A stretch of 64,000 bases of DNA from an uncultured Christensenellaceae bacterium (GTDB lineage Bacteria > Bacillota > Clostridia > Christensenellales > Borkfalkiaceae). The stretch is taken from assembly GCA_910588685.1 (NCBI GenBank), contig CAJUPX010000003.1, forward strand, positions 48,093 through 112,092. Reading direction: 5' to 3'. Positions 9,535 to 19,935 of this stretch are shown in pieces. The notes under the pieces were generated by a model. The model saw only the letters and a list, made by a program, of their open reading frames with translations. It was not told the origin of the DNA and did not search any database. The position numbers and the translations under genes are program-made. How positions within the stretch are numbered: the first letter of the stretch is position 1; every line of letters begins with the position of its first letter.

Positions 9535-12264
9535 CTACTCCGCCACAATTTTTATACCGTCGCGTATTCCGCCGTAAGGCGCATCGCGGTTAAATAGTAG
9601 TATGCGCACTTCAACTCTGTCTCCCGTCTTTAAATCTACGGGGAAGCTGACAGACTTTTCGCTACCGGTAAAATTCTTTTCGGAATATACACACTTACCG
9701 GAAATATATACCTCCGTTTCATCCGAAACGTAATTTATTAAATTCATTTCGAATTTGTTTCCCTTTGGCGCGGTAATGAAAGTGCGGTATATCCTATATC
9801 CGCTATGAAAATCATTCTGGTGCGAGCCGGCAACGTTTATAGGAATAAAACTGTTGAAATCGTTATCCGCAATCTTTACAAGCGGATCTGGGCGTTCATT
9901 GTAAATATCCGACATCGTAAAATCCGATATGGTAACGTTAGGCGCTGCGTTCAACAGCGGCAACCCTTCGTGACGGACAAGTGTAAACTTCACAGTTGCA
10001 TCCGGCAAACCCTTGCACTGTACTTTTAAAGCAGCCTCTTCTCCTTCATTTGCTGAAACGAGAGCCATACACTTTCCGTTAAAAAGTCTGCGTTTGCTGT
10101 CTGTTTCCGATTCGTGGCTGTTTGGATTTCCGTTGCCCACTCCGCGCACGAACAAGCTTCCCTGCGAAATAAATTCGATTAAATCGTCCGAATAAGGAAT
10201 ATCCGTTCCCTCACTGTCTACAAGGGAAACTATTACTTCAACCGTATCCTGACCGTCGTCCGCTATATAGCTGCGGGGGCATACGATTTTGATTTGCTTT
10301 GCTTTTCCCGCAGTTTTTACGGTATCTTTGCAGAGAATATTCCCCTTTTCGTCATAACCGACGGCAACCACTTGACCTTGTTCAAAATCAACTTGCCATT
10401 CGGGAGTATTTATACAGCCTGACTGCTTTTTGCCGTAAGAAATTCCGTTTACAAACAATTCCGTTTGAGAACAATTAGTAGGCACGGCAATGCGCACTTT
10501 TTCGCCGACTTTAAAATTCCAGCTTTCGGGAATTATTTTCAGAGTCGGTTCAACGGAATAGCACGCCTTGGCATAATAATATCCGTCTTTGGGAATACCG
10601 CACAGATCCATTAGCCCAAACTGACTTGTTACTGACGGCCATTTGTACGGAGTAGGTTCGCCCTGATAGTCAAAGCCTGTCCACAATGCAATCCCCGCAA
10701 ACCATTCGTGTTGCAACGCAAAATTCCAAGACTGTCTTACAGTCTGCCCCCAAGGCACACATTCACCATCGTACCCTTTGAGCTTATGCGCTTCATTATC
10801 AGTTTTGTAACAGCCTCTTGTAGAAACAACGCTTGCATTTTCAGAGCCGAAAACAGGCTGTAACGGATATTTTTTATGAAATTCGGGAATATTGGCAATG
10901 GCATAATTTATACCTGTAATATCAGTTTCCTGCCCCGCTCCGTCCATATTGCCGTTAATCGCACATGTAAAAAGTCTTGTATCGTCCAGACTGCGTACAA
11001 ATGCTTTTAGACGTCTATAAATGTTTGCGCCCGTTTCGGTATTTTGAAGAGGTTCCTCGTTAAATAACGACCAAAAAATTACGGACGGATGATTACGGTC
11101 GCGCTTTATAAAGCTCTCTATATTTTTTAAATTATCCCCCTCTTCGAAACGGCGGTTTTCGTCTATAACTATCAGCCCTAACCTGTCGCAAGCATCTAAA
11201 ACAGCCTTTGCGGGGGGATTGTGAGCACATCTGTAGGCATTTGCACCCATTGACTTTACAAGGTTTACGCAATAATCCTGAATCGAATCGGGAATAGCAA
11301 CGCCCACTCCGCCGTAAGTCTGATGACAGCAAATTCCCTTTAATTTCAACGGTCTGCCGTTGAGCATAAATCCCTTTTCGGGCGAAACGCTGAAAGTACG
11401 GAAACCCGTAGTGACGTTGTCTTCATCTGTTTTCAGTCCGTCCGAATATACGCTTACGCTAACCCTGTACAAGTTCGGTGAATCTACGTCCCACAAATCC
11501 GGCGAATTAACTTCAAACGAAAGTTGCTTTTCAATCTTTGCGCAAGGTTGCAATTTAACCGAAAGCAATTGGCTTTTAGCTATTAGCTTATCGCCACGAA
11601 ACAACTCCGCCTCGATTTTTGTATCGGCATCTGAATATCCGCTGTTTTCGACTTCAACCGAAACAAGAGTTTTCCATTGCCGGACGTCAACTTTATTGCT
11701 ACGGACAAAAACGCCGTTATGCCCGATATGAACCGCTTCTTTTACATAAAGTTTTACGTACCGGTAAATACCTGCACCTTCATACCACCAGCCTTCGCTT
11801 GACTTACCGTCTATATGCACGGCAACAACATTGGTTGCAAACTTTCCGAAATTAACGTAATCCGTTATATCGATTACCGTTTCCGTATATGCGCTGAAAG
11901 AACGGGATACAAGCGAGCCGTTTACATAGAACTCCGCATATACCGCCGTTCCTTCAAAGCAAATTAAAATCTGTTTTCCTTTATACTTCTCGTCAAGACA
12001 AAATGTCTTTCTGTACCAACCGTTTTCGCTATCAAGATATCCTCCCGACAACGAATTATCAGCGGAATATTTACCGCTTAATTTATAATCGTGCGGAAGG
12101 TCGACGCCAGCCCAAACGCTGTCGTCATAAATTCTGCCCGCTGCTCCTAACGTCCCGCCCGTTTTACAAGCCGAGCAAGCCGCAACGTGGCTTTTTAAAG
12201 TATCTGTTTCCGGTTCACCACGAAAGAACTTCCATTCTCTGTCAAAGTTATATACTACTCTCAT
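9535..12264 (-). CDS. GH2 beta-galactosidase-type hydrolase with DUF4982 region
   Basis: This 909-residue family 2 enzyme has the usual order: sugar-binding jelly roll (about 40-190), immunoglobulin-like domain (about 190-300), TIM barrel with the acid/base in SLFNEEP and the nucleophile in VFGSEN, then DUF4982-like and Ig-like C-terminal domains. The galactose-binding type loop SEGWWYEGAGIYR is clear. No signal peptide is seen. The family includes beta-galactosidases, beta-glucuronidases and beta-mannosidases; the DUF4982-containing branch favours beta-galactosidase. The gene lies 10 bp after GH31 and 6 bp before GH35. Confidence 0.9.
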   Translation of the reverse strand: MRVVYNFDREWKFFRGEPETDTLKSHVAACSACKTGGTLGAAGRIYDDSVWAGVDLPHDYKLSGKYSADNSLSGGYLDSENGWYRKTFCLDEKYKGKQILICFEGTAVYAEFYVNGSLVSRSFSAYTETVIDITDYVNFGKFATNVVAVHIDGKSSEGWWYEGAGIYRYVKLYVKEAVHIGHNGVFVRSNKVDVRQWKTLVSVEVENSGYSDADTKIEAELFRGDKLIAKSQLLSVKLQPCAKIEKQLSFEVNSPDLWDVDSPNLYRVSVSVYSDGLKTDEDNVTTGFRTFSVSPEKGFMLNGRPLKLKGICCHQTYGGVGVAIPDSIQDYCVNLVKSMGANAYRCAHNPPAKAVLDACDRLGLIVIDENRRFEEGDNLKNIESFIKRDRNHPSVIFWSLFNEEPLQNTETGANIYRRLKAFVRSLDDTRLFTCAINGNMDGAGQETDITGINYAIANIPEFHKKYPLQPVFGSENASVVSTRGCYKTDNEAHKLKGYDGECVPWGQTVRQSWNFALQHEWFAGIALWTGFDYQGEPTPYKWPSVTSQFGLMDLCGIPKDGYYYAKACYSVEPTLKIIPESWNFKVGEKVRIAVPTNCSQTELFVNGISYGKKQSGCINTPEWQVDFEQGQVVAVGYDEKGNILCKDTVKTAGKAKQIKIVCPRSYIADDGQDTVEVIVSLVDSEGTDIPYSDDLIEFISQGSLFVRGVGNGNPNSHESETDSKRRLFNGKCMALVSANEGEEAALKVQCKGLPDATVKFTLVRHEGLPLLNAAPNVTISDFTMSDIYNERPDPLVKIADNDFNSFIPINVAGSHQNDFHSGYRIYRTFITAPKGNKFEMNLINYVSDETEVYISGKCVYSEKNFTGSEKSVSFPVDLKTGDRVEVRILLFNRDAPYGGIRDGIKIVAE

Positions 12265-12274
12265 AATCTTACCT

Positions 12275-14695
12275 TTACAGGTTCTCCGTTAGTCTCATTT
12301 TAGCCGTTTTACTTAACTCCGACGACATAATCGCTGAAATGAAACCTTCTATGGTGCTTGTTTTCATTATAGCTTGTAACGCTCTGCTCTTGTAACCGAC
12401 TTCTTCTTCCGTTTCCGTTAACATTTTCTTTGCAATGGCAAATTGCTTTTCAAACTCACTCTTTACACGGTATTTCACAGAAACCGAATATTCAGCTTCG
12501 GCATTGAAGATAAATTCCGCCGAAACACATTCTTTATACATTTTAACCGTATCGACAGATTCACCGTTGACATTCAAGAAAACTTCACCGTCGTCGATAT
12601 TTCTGAATTTAACTAAAATCTTCCTGTTTTTCGGCAAAACTTCTTTTAGCCCTTTGCCGTGTATACGCAGAGTCTGTACCCCTGTTCCTTCATTCTCAAC
12701 GTTTTCCGTGGTAAACACCGTACTGTATTCTTCGGTACCGCCCGAAAGCCTGTTATCTTCAAAGAGCGTAAACTCTCCGTTGCCGCAAAAGACGTTTACT
12801 TCGAGCGTTTCAGGATTATCGGCGCAATTGCCTTTATCGAGCGACAAAGGGAAAATAGCGCCGCTTTTAGCAAGAACGGGAATACTTTCCTTACTTCTCA
12901 AAAATGTTATATTTTTGCCGCCTTTACCGACGTAATATTCCATTCCTGTGAAAATATCCGTCCAATGCCCTTCGGGAAGCCACGCCTTTTGCTTTGCATA
13001 GCCGTCTTTTCCGCACTTTCCGGTTATCGGATATACGAGCATCTGTCCGCCGAATATATAGCCGTTTCTTTCTTTATACGCCTCTTCGTCCTTCCATTCG
13101 TAATAGAGCGGCTCTATCAGCGCTATGCCGTCGGTATGCGTACGTTTTGAGCAGGAATACAGAAATGGTATCATTCTATGCCGCAATCTCATAGCCTCGG
13201 CAACAAGATTACCGACACCGTCCTTATACGCCCAAGGCTCCTTTGTTATTGTCTGTCCGTTCATCGAATGCAGTCTGTTTATAGGGCTGAACACACCAAA
13301 CTGCTCGAACCGCAAAAACAACTCGCCGTCTGTCTTTACATTAAGATGACCGCCAATATCGTGGCTCCACCAAGTGTAGCCGACGTTGCTTGCGGTAAAA
13401 GTGAAATAGGAAATATATTTCAAAGTTTTCCAAGTCGCCCAACTATCCCCTGAAAAGCCCAGCGGATACCTATGAGAACCTATCCCGGAATATCTTGAAA
13501 GTATGAGCGGACACGTATGACACTTGGCATTATCAAGATAATGATAGTGATTTAACGACCACAGCGGATCCAGTCCTGCTATATCGGACTTTGTCCCCTG
13601 CTGCCAGTCTATCCACCAAAAATCAACGCCGTCTTTCTCATACGGTCTATGCAGTATTTTAAAGTAAGCGTTAATAAAATCGGCATTTGCAATATTAAAC
13701 GGAACTCTTTCACCCGTATTTGGATTAACCCCGAGCGCTTTGGCAAATTCGGGATACATATCCTCAAACCAACGCACTCCGTCTGCGGGGTGAACGTTTA
13801 AAGTCACCGCTAAATTTTTACGTTTTAACTCTTTTAAAAAATTTTTATAATCGGGAAATAAATTTTTGTTCCAACTGTACCCCGTCCAGCCGTTTTTGCC
13901 GCCGAAAAACTCTGTATCACGACTGAGCTCGGTAATTTTCTTTTCACTATCAAGATTGTTCGAATAATGCCAATCCATATCGATAGTAGCAACGGTCAAC
14001 GGAATATCGTAATCTTCGAATTTCTGCATAAGCCGCAGGTACTCATCCTGAGTATAGGCATAGTACCTGCTCCACCAATTGCCGAGTACAAATCTTGGAA
14101 TTAAAGGAACGTTACCCGTCAATGAATACAGTGCCTTAACAGCCCCTCTGTAATCGTTTCCGAATGCAAATACGTATCTGTCTATACCCGCGCCTTTTTC
14201 CGGAAGCACTTCACCGTTTTCACCGAGCGACAGCGAAGAAACGTCATCGAAATAAGCAACACCACTCCGCGAACATACGCCGGTGCCTAATTTCAACCTG
14301 CTTCCGCCGCTACTTTCCACCGAAGATCTGTATATATCACCGTCATAGCAATCCAACGTACGCGCCGTACCGAGAAGATTGCCATCGTTTTTTATCGGAA
14401 GTATATTTCCATCCAGAACAATTCGACAGTCTGCCAAACGTTTTTTCAGCACGAGCGTACAGTCCGTCGTGACGATTGACAGCCCTTCTTCCGACGGCTC
14501 AACTGAAAAATCCTGCTTTGGCATATTGCGAAACCACACCGATTGCGTTGCGCAATCTCTGAATGCTTTTAAACGATTTTTTTCAACACGGAAAAGCCTG
14601 TCTCCGAGAACAGTTACCCTGTAATCTCTCCATAGTATAACGTTTTCCTTTAAAGCAACCGGTGCAGTTTGTACTTTTAAATGACTATCTAACAT
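12275..14695 (-). CDS. GH31 alpha-glucosidase / alpha-xylosidase
   Basis: This 806-residue family 31 enzyme has an N-terminal beta-sandwich, a TIM barrel with the nucleophile in FWWIDWQQG and the acid/base region GFSGDSWATW, and C-terminal beta domains. The MNGQTITKEPW segment after SPINRLHS is also typical of the family. The protein lacks a signal peptide. In a hemicellulose setting it could be an alpha-xylosidase that trims xyloglucan oligosaccharides; alpha-glucosidase is the alternative. It is the first glycosidase downstream of the ABC transporter genes. Confidence 0.9.
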   Translation of the reverse strand: MLDSHLKVQTAPVALKENVILWRDYRVTVLGDRLFRVEKNRLKAFRDCATQSVWFRNMPKQDFSVEPSEEGLSIVTTDCTLVLKKRLADCRIVLDGNILPIKNDGNLLGTARTLDCYDGDIYRSSVESSGGSRLKLGTGVCSRSGVAYFDDVSSLSLGENGEVLPEKGAGIDRYVFAFGNDYRGAVKALYSLTGNVPLIPRFVLGNWWSRYYAYTQDEYLRLMQKFEDYDIPLTVATIDMDWHYSNNLDSEKKITELSRDTEFFGGKNGWTGYSWNKNLFPDYKNFLKELKRKNLAVTLNVHPADGVRWFEDMYPEFAKALGVNPNTGERVPFNIANADFINAYFKILHRPYEKDGVDFWWIDWQQGTKSDIAGLDPLWSLNHYHYLDNAKCHTCPLILSRYSGIGSHRYPLGFSGDSWATWKTLKYISYFTFTASNVGYTWWSHDIGGHLNVKTDGELFLRFEQFGVFSPINRLHSMNGQTITKEPWAYKDGVGNLVAEAMRLRHRMIPFLYSCSKRTHTDGIALIEPLYYEWKDEEAYKERNGYIFGGQMLVYPITGKCGKDGYAKQKAWLPEGHWTDIFTGMEYYVGKGGKNITFLRSKESIPVLAKSGAIFPLSLDKGNCADNPETLEVNVFCGNGEFTLFEDNRLSGGTEEYSTVFTTENVENEGTGVQTLRIHGKGLKEVLPKNRKILVKFRNIDDGEVFLNVNGESVDTVKMYKECVSAEFIFNAEAEYSVSVKYRVKSEFEKQFAIAKKMLTETEEEVGYKSRALQAIMKTSTIEGFISAIMSSELSKTAKMRLTENL

Positions 14696-14709
14696 ATTTG
14701 CCTTAAACT

Positions 14710-16482
14710 TTATCTAATTACTTCACCAGTTACGGGATCAAAAATGTATAAATCTTCGGGAGCAAAAGAAATTACAATTTCATCATCAGCACTTATTTTT
14801 TCTTTTGCGTCGAATTTACCGACCAAATCTTTACCGCAGAAATCAAAGTGAACACTGTATTCGCCTCCGAGCAATTCGCAGACGGTAGGCTTTACGATAA
14901 ATGAATTTTTAGGTAATTTTTCACGGTTTACTTCCGACAGCTTTTCGATTTTTAACCTTTCGGATCGTATACCTATCGTAAGATTATGGCTTTCGGTAAG
15001 ATATTCCGTAAGCTCGCGCAATTTACGTTCACAGACTTCCTGCTCAAAGGGACGCTCAACAACGTCCGAGGTGTTTTTCTTGCAAATCTTTTCGATTAAC
15101 GCTTTAATTTTTGCAATTAGTTTTTTCTCAGTCTTTTTATTACGCTTAACGTCTTTATCTTCACCCGTTGTAGATAACAATCTCAATATTTTTTCTTTGG
15201 TCTGTTCATTAAAATCTTTGTTCAGCTCTTCAAGTTGCGCTTTTTTCTCGGCATAAAACTTATCGTGTTTTTCAATAAATTTTTTGTCAAGCGCAATACG
15301 CATACCGTCGAGTTCAAGAACTCTGTCTGTGCGATTAAATTTCGCAGACAAAAAATTCATAGCGGGCGAACCGATAAATTTTGCTACGAAAATATTGTCC
15401 GGATTGTTATATACCTCTTCCGGTGTACCTATCTGTTGAATAAATCCTCTTGACATAACCACTATACGGGATGCCATAGTCATTGCTTCAATCTGGTCGT
15501 GCGTTACGTATATAGTCGTAGCGCCGATTTGCTTGTGCAATTTTACGATCTCGCTGCGCATTGTAAGCCTTAACTTTGCGTCGAGGTTAGACAGCGGTTC
15601 GTCCATCATAAAGACGGGCACGTTTTTAATTATCGCTCTGCCAAGCGCAACTCTCTGCATCTGTCCGCCGGATAATTCCTTGGGGAGCTTGTCAAGATAG
15701 GGAATTAAATCAAGCTTTTCAGCCGTTTCGTAAACCTTAACCTTAATTTCATACGAGGTGTACTTGCGGTGTTCAATCTTAACAATTCCGTCATCGTCTA
15801 CTTCATATAAGTTGTCGTTAAGCTTAATCCCTTCCGCTTCGAGCGCAGCTTTTTTTTCTGCGATTTCGCCGTCTAATGCACTGTTCCACTTTGCAAGAAT
15901 ATCTTCGTCTTTATTACTGTCATCTTCACTTTCTTTAAATGTATCCGCATACAAATCAAATAACTTTTTAGACGCTTCGGGCGAAATTTCAAACAACATT
16001 GCAATTTTTTCAATGCGGTCCTTGCTCTTAATTTTAGCATTTAACGCACCTTCAACCGCCTTAACTATCGTCTCAATTCCCGTGGATAACAATTTTTTGA
16101 CTTCGCCAAGAGCTACCAAATCTTTGTTGCAGACAGGCATAGGATACTTATTGATCGTCAAAGGGAAAGCAATATTATCGTACACGTTCATTTGCGGATA
16201 GAGCGCATAGCTCTGGAATACGATTGCCATTCTTCTTTCGTTACTCGGTTTATAATTGAGCAACTCGTCTTCAAGAAACATATCGCCCGAAGTTATATCC
16301 TCAAGTCCCGCTATCATTCTGAGCGTAGTAGACTTACCGCATCCGGAAGGTCCTACTATTACTATAAATTCATTTTTCGCAACGTCAAGATTGAAATCGT
16401 AAACGGCTTTTTCACCGTTGGGATATACTTTTTCAACATGTTGTATTGACAGAAACGGTTTACTCATCTGTTGATTTTCCAT
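14710..16482 (-). CDS. sugar ABC transporter ATPase (MalK/UgpC type) with large insertions
   Basis: This 590-residue ATP-binding subunit powers the permeases encoded just upstream. Walker A GPSGCGKST (44-52), Q-loop Gln90, signature LSGGQ (270-274), Walker B FMMDEP (291-296) and H-loop His328 are all intact. Usual MalK-type proteins are about 360-400 residues. Here roughly 125 extra residues (about 117-243) separate the Q-loop from the signature motif, and about 95 extra charged, lysine- and glutamate-rich residues (about 401-497) interrupt the regulatory TOBE/MOBE region. Both insertions keep the frame, so this is not decay. They could couple transport to a regulatory signal. Confidence 0.9.
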   Translation of the reverse strand: MENQQMSKPFLSIQHVEKVYPNGEKAVYDFNLDVAKNEFIVIVGPSGCGKSTTLRMIAGLEDITSGDMFLEDELLNYKPSNERRMAIVFQSYALYPQMNVYDNIAFPLTINKYPMPVCNKDLVALGEVKKLLSTGIETIVKAVEGALNAKIKSKDRIEKIAMLFEISPEASKKLFDLYADTFKESEDDSNKDEDILAKWNSALDGEIAEKKAALEAEGIKLNDNLYEVDDDGIVKIEHRKYTSYEIKVKVYETAEKLDLIPYLDKLPKELSGGQMQRVALGRAIIKNVPVFMMDEPLSNLDAKLRLTMRSEIVKLHKQIGATTIYVTHDQIEAMTMASRIVVMSRGFIQQIGTPEEVYNNPDNIFVAKFIGSPAMNFLSAKFNRTDRVLELDGMRIALDKKFIEKHDKFYAEKKAQLEELNKDFNEQTKEKILRLLSTTGEDKDVKRNKKTEKKLIAKIKALIEKICKKNTSDVVERPFEQEVCERKLRELTEYLTESHNLTIGIRSERLKIEKLSEVNREKLPKNSFIVKPTVCELLGGEYSVHFDFCGKDLVGKFDAKEKISADDEIVISFAPEDLYIFDPVTGEVIR

Positions 16483-16484
16483 AA

Positions 16485-17420
16485 TTATCCTTTTACCCCC
16501 GTAGACGCCATACCGTCTATCATTTTATTTTGCGTTATTATAAATACGATAATAATCGGTATCATTGAAAACAAACTTGCCGCCATGGCAACGCCTGAAG
16601 AATCTAATCCGCTGCCACCGGTATAGACCGTCATTCCTACGGTAATCGTCTTCCAACCGTATTTACCCTCCGATAACAATAGTTGCGGAAAGACAAGGTT
16701 ATTCCAACTACCTATAAACACGAACAGTATTATAAGCATTATGGTAGATTTTGCAAGAGGACAAACTATTCTCCTGAAAATAAGCATATTGCTTGCGCCG
16801 TCGCATTTTGCGCTTTCCACTATTTCTTTGGGTATTGACAAAAAGAACGACCGCATCAACAGCATATTGAAAATACCCGAAAGCCCCGGCACGATAAGCC
16901 ACATATAAATGTACATATACAGCAATGTGGGATTCTGGTTAACCTGAAGGGAATTCTTAACCTGCGAATAGATAGCAAAGCTGGGCGCCGTCCCGATAAC
17001 ACCGGGTACTGTCATCCATAAAATCAAAAATCCAATAATAAAATTTTTACCTTTGAATTTCAAGAACACAAGCGCATATGCCGTGACCAAATCAAACAAA
17101 ACGGTCAACACAACGCTTGCCGTAGAAGACCATAACGAGTTAAATATCCATTGAATCAAATAACCCGCCTCGCCGCTCGCTTGAACTAAAAATCCTTTAT
17201 AATTATTTAACGTCCACTCGCTGGGAGAAGAAGGAAATAACAGTTCGGGATGCACCTGCAAATCAAGTTCTGACTTGAAAGATGTTCCTATCATATACAA
17301 AAATGGAATACACCATATAACGCAGAAAACAAACAATATTATAAACGATGTTGTTTTCTCTCTTATAATAGTTTTTTCGGATTTGGTTTTCCTGCGTTTT
17401 TCGGCTTTCTGTTTAATCAT
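16485..17420 (-). CDS. carbohydrate ABC transporter permease, MalG family
   Basis: This inner-membrane permease (311 residues from the chosen start) has about six membrane segments and the cytoplasmic EAA loop (ESAKCDGASNMLIFRRI) that contacts the ATPase. The frame is open to 17486, but the ATG at 17420 (MIKQKAEK) has a GGGAGG ribosome binding site and overlaps the upstream permease stop by 8 bp, so it is the chosen start. With the MalF-type partner it forms the channel for oligosaccharide import. Confidence 0.93.
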   Translation of the reverse strand: MIKQKAEKRRKTKSEKTIIREKTTSFIILFVFCVIWCIPFLYMIGTSFKSELDLQVHPELLFPSSPSEWTLNNYKGFLVQASGEAGYLIQWIFNSLWSSTASVVLTVLFDLVTAYALVFLKFKGKNFIIGFLILWMTVPGVIGTAPSFAIYSQVKNSLQVNQNPTLLYMYIYMWLIVPGLSGIFNMLLMRSFFLSIPKEIVESAKCDGASNMLIFRRIVCPLAKSTIMLIILFVFIGSWNNLVFPQLLLSEGKYGWKTITVGMTVYTGGSGLDSSGVAMAASLFSMIPIIIVFIITQNKMIDGMASTGVKG

Positions 17421-18450
17421 AATTATATTCCTCCCGTTTAACTGAACTATGAAGAAGCGTCTTACGACCAAGGAGCATCTGCTCATACTTTGCTGTGTTC
17501 TTAGTTCTTTTTGAAGACGGTGCAGTAACCTTACGTTCGATAAACGTTACTAACGTAAGCACAATACCGAAAACAAGTGCACCAGCGCATAAATAACCGG
17601 TCTGGGTTGAATATGCCATACCACCAAGCAAATATTTCTGTATCCACATCATAGGGGCTACGTCAATATCCTGATTGCTCAAAGTGCTAAACGTATAAGG
17701 CAGTGCATACATGTTCATCGCGCCTATAAACGTATTGAAGATACACATATTCAACGAAAACTTTATATGCGGCAAAGTAACTTTAAGTATTTTTGTCCAA
17801 CGGTTTCCCCCATCCATCTCACACGCTTCGTACAAGGATTTGGGGACATCGCGCAAAGCAGCCGAAAATATGACGAAGTTACCGCCGATGCCCATCCAAA
17901 TTCTTGCTATAAACATTACAACCCAACGAAGAAAGTCATCCTCCCAAGGTTTGCCGCCAAGCCAGTCGATGTCAGTACCTAAAATTGCATTGACTACACC
18001 CGAGCTGTCATTTCTAAACATATTGCAGAACACAGCGCCCGCTATAGTTATAGAAACTATACTGGGAAGATAAAGCAGAGCTCTGAATATTTTATATCCC
18101 GGCGGTTGCTTGTTAACCTCATACGCCAAAAAAAGCGGTACAATAATCAATGCAGGAATAGATACAGCACTGAAAAGGAACATTGTTAAAAATGATTTCC
18201 AGAACGCCACCGAAATAGGGTTTTCGGCGTCGAAAAGGTTTTTAAAGTTCAAAAACCCCACAAATGAAGTCCCCTCGGGCGCATACGGGTCGTATTTCAT
18301 AAAAGAAAAACCAAACCCCATAATAAACGGTATTACTGAAAAACAAATAAAAATCAGGAGAAAGGGCGCAATCATAAGTATTGCAAGTACCACTTCTTTT
18401 CTCTTTGCTTTTGACCGTTGTGCTTTCCTTTGTTCAATGCTTATTTCCAT
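17413..18450 (-). CDS. carbohydrate ABC transporter permease, MalF family
   Basis: This 345-residue membrane protein has about six transmembrane segments starting near residue 23. Its EAA loop (EACEMDGGNRWTKILKVTLP) is typical of sugar permeases of the MalF/UgpA type. It overlaps the MalG-type gene by 8 bp and follows the binding-protein gene by 14 bp, so transporter stoichiometry is set by one transcript. The substrate is probably a hemicellulose-derived oligosaccharide, inferred from the surrounding glycosidases. Confidence 0.93.
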   Translation of the reverse strand: MEISIEQRKAQRSKAKRKEVVLAILMIAPFLLIFICFSVIPFIMGFGFSFMKYDPYAPEGTSFVGFLNFKNLFDAENPISVAFWKSFLTMFLFSAVSIPALIIVPLFLAYEVNKQPPGYKIFRALLYLPSIVSITIAGAVFCNMFRNDSSGVVNAILGTDIDWLGGKPWEDDFLRWVVMFIARIWMGIGGNFVIFSAALRDVPKSLYEACEMDGGNRWTKILKVTLPHIKFSLNMCIFNTFIGAMNMYALPYTFSTLSNQDIDVAPMMWIQKYLLGGMAYSTQTGYLCAGALVFGIVLTLVTFIERKVTAPSSKRTKNTAKYEQMLLGRKTLLHSSVKREEYNYD

Positions 18451-18464
18451 TTTAATTTAACCCC

Positions 18465-19913
18465 TTATTTCTCGAAAAAACCGGTTGAATGATTTAGTTC
18501 TTTTTCTTTATTTCTTATTGCCGCTAAATCATTTGCCTCTGAATAGTCTGTAGTCAAGACCGTTGCCGCGTATAAACTCTTAAGGGTTTTCTCAAACTCA
18601 TCCGCTACCGAAGTAAGAGGTAAGCTTTGGAAATAATCGACGTTAGGATAAAAATTACTTATAAACTCAGATGCAAAAATATCGGTTTTATACGCTTGGG
18701 AATTGGATACATCGCTACAAGATGTAATATGTCCGGCTTTTGCCCATTTTACGCCGATCTCTTCGGTAGTGGTAAACCAATTAAAGAATTCGAGTATGGC
18801 GGCTTTTTTGTTTATGTCGCTAACACTTCTTGTCATTGCAAAACAGTGTGAGTCGCCGTAAATATAGTTGGCGCATTCTTTATTTGCATTTTCACCCATA
18901 GCAAACCATTTTGCAGTCGACACGCCTCCTACATATTCTTCCGCGGCTTTTTCTTCCGTTACTTTATATTTGTTGGCAACTTGTTTTACCAATCCTTCAA
19001 CGTGCCACGGGGCTGCGAAATAGAACACACATTTTTCATTAAGAAAGTTACCGAAGCCACCGCCGAGATTACGGGTTGCATAACCATTATCGTATAATTC
19101 TCTGTAAGCTTGTATCGCATTTTGAAATGCTGTCCTGTTGGTTTCATTGCTATACCAATCGACTTTTCCCTCGTTATTTACCAAAGTTCCTCCGTTTTGC
19201 AAAATTGCCGTACTGAAGGAATAGCTGGAGAAGTTATCATTATTGTTATCATTATCTTGCCATGCTATAGCAGCGCTATGCTTTTGGTCTTTAAACTTTG
19301 CACAAACATCTAAGAGAGCAGAGCGATCTGTAGGCGGATTATCATAGCCCAATTCATTCAAAAGTTTCTTATTATAAAGCACTACTATACTTTGGGCGTC
19401 GGACGCCAAAGAATATATACTGTCATCGGTTCCGAGCGTCCTATACTTCATAAGACCTTGCGAGTAACTATCGTAATCTACCGTTATGCCGGACAATTCC
19501 ATCGTCTCATTCATTGGCTGGATAAGCTTTTTATCGGCAAAATTTTTGTGATATTTACCATGTGACATAATAAAATCAGGCGGATTATTGTTGTTGGAAA
19601 TCCTATCGGCTACCTGTGTTTCAAACAAACCCTGCGACGTACAATGAGCATTTACATATATTTGCCCGTCGTATTTTTTATTAAATACTTTTATAATATC
19701 CTGAAGTTTTGCCCAGTCGTCACCGGCGACAACTGTTTCGAGCTTAATTGATACGTCATCGAAAATTACCTTACCGTTTTCGTCCTTTTTCAATTCGCCC
19801 GTGGTGGTAATTTCCGAACCCCCATCATTTTTATTACAAGCCGTTGTTGCGGCTAACGCGCCGCACATTAATACGCTTAATAAAACCGCCGTTATTGCTT
19901 TGAATTTTTTCAT
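18465..19913 (-). CDS. extracellular sugar-binding lipoprotein (ABC solute-binding protein)
   Basis: This family 1 solute-binding protein (482 residues from the chosen start) delivers oligosaccharide to the adjacent permeases. The N-terminus is a lipoprotein signal peptide with lipobox TTAC (lipidated Cys26), followed by a short polar linker. The frame is open to 20003, but the ATG at 19913 has a GGAG ribosome binding site and places the signal peptide correctly. The gene lies directly upstream of both permease genes. A second binding protein in the same operon raises the question of which one partners the transporter. Confidence 0.92.
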   Translation of the reverse strand: MKKFKAITAVLLSVLMCGALAATTACNKNDGGSEITTTGELKKDENGKVIFDDVSIKLETVVAGDDWAKLQDIIKVFNKKYDGQIYVNAHCTSQGLFETQVADRISNNNNPPDFIMSHGKYHKNFADKKLIQPMNETMELSGITVDYDSYSQGLMKYRTLGTDDSIYSLASDAQSIVVLYNKKLLNELGYDNPPTDRSALLDVCAKFKDQKHSAAIAWQDNDNNNDNFSSYSFSTAILQNGGTLVNNEGKVDWYSNETNRTAFQNAIQAYRELYDNGYATRNLGGGFGNFLNEKCVFYFAAPWHVEGLVKQVANKYKVTEEKAAEEYVGGVSTAKWFAMGENANKECANYIYGDSHCFAMTRSVSDINKKAAILEFFNWFTTTEEIGVKWAKAGHITSCSDVSNSQAYKTDIFASEFISNFYPNVDYFQSLPLTSVADEFEKTLKSLYAATVLTTDYSEANDLAAIRNKEKELNHSTGFFEK

Positions 19914-19935
19914 AAATAAACTCCTTATTCTATTT

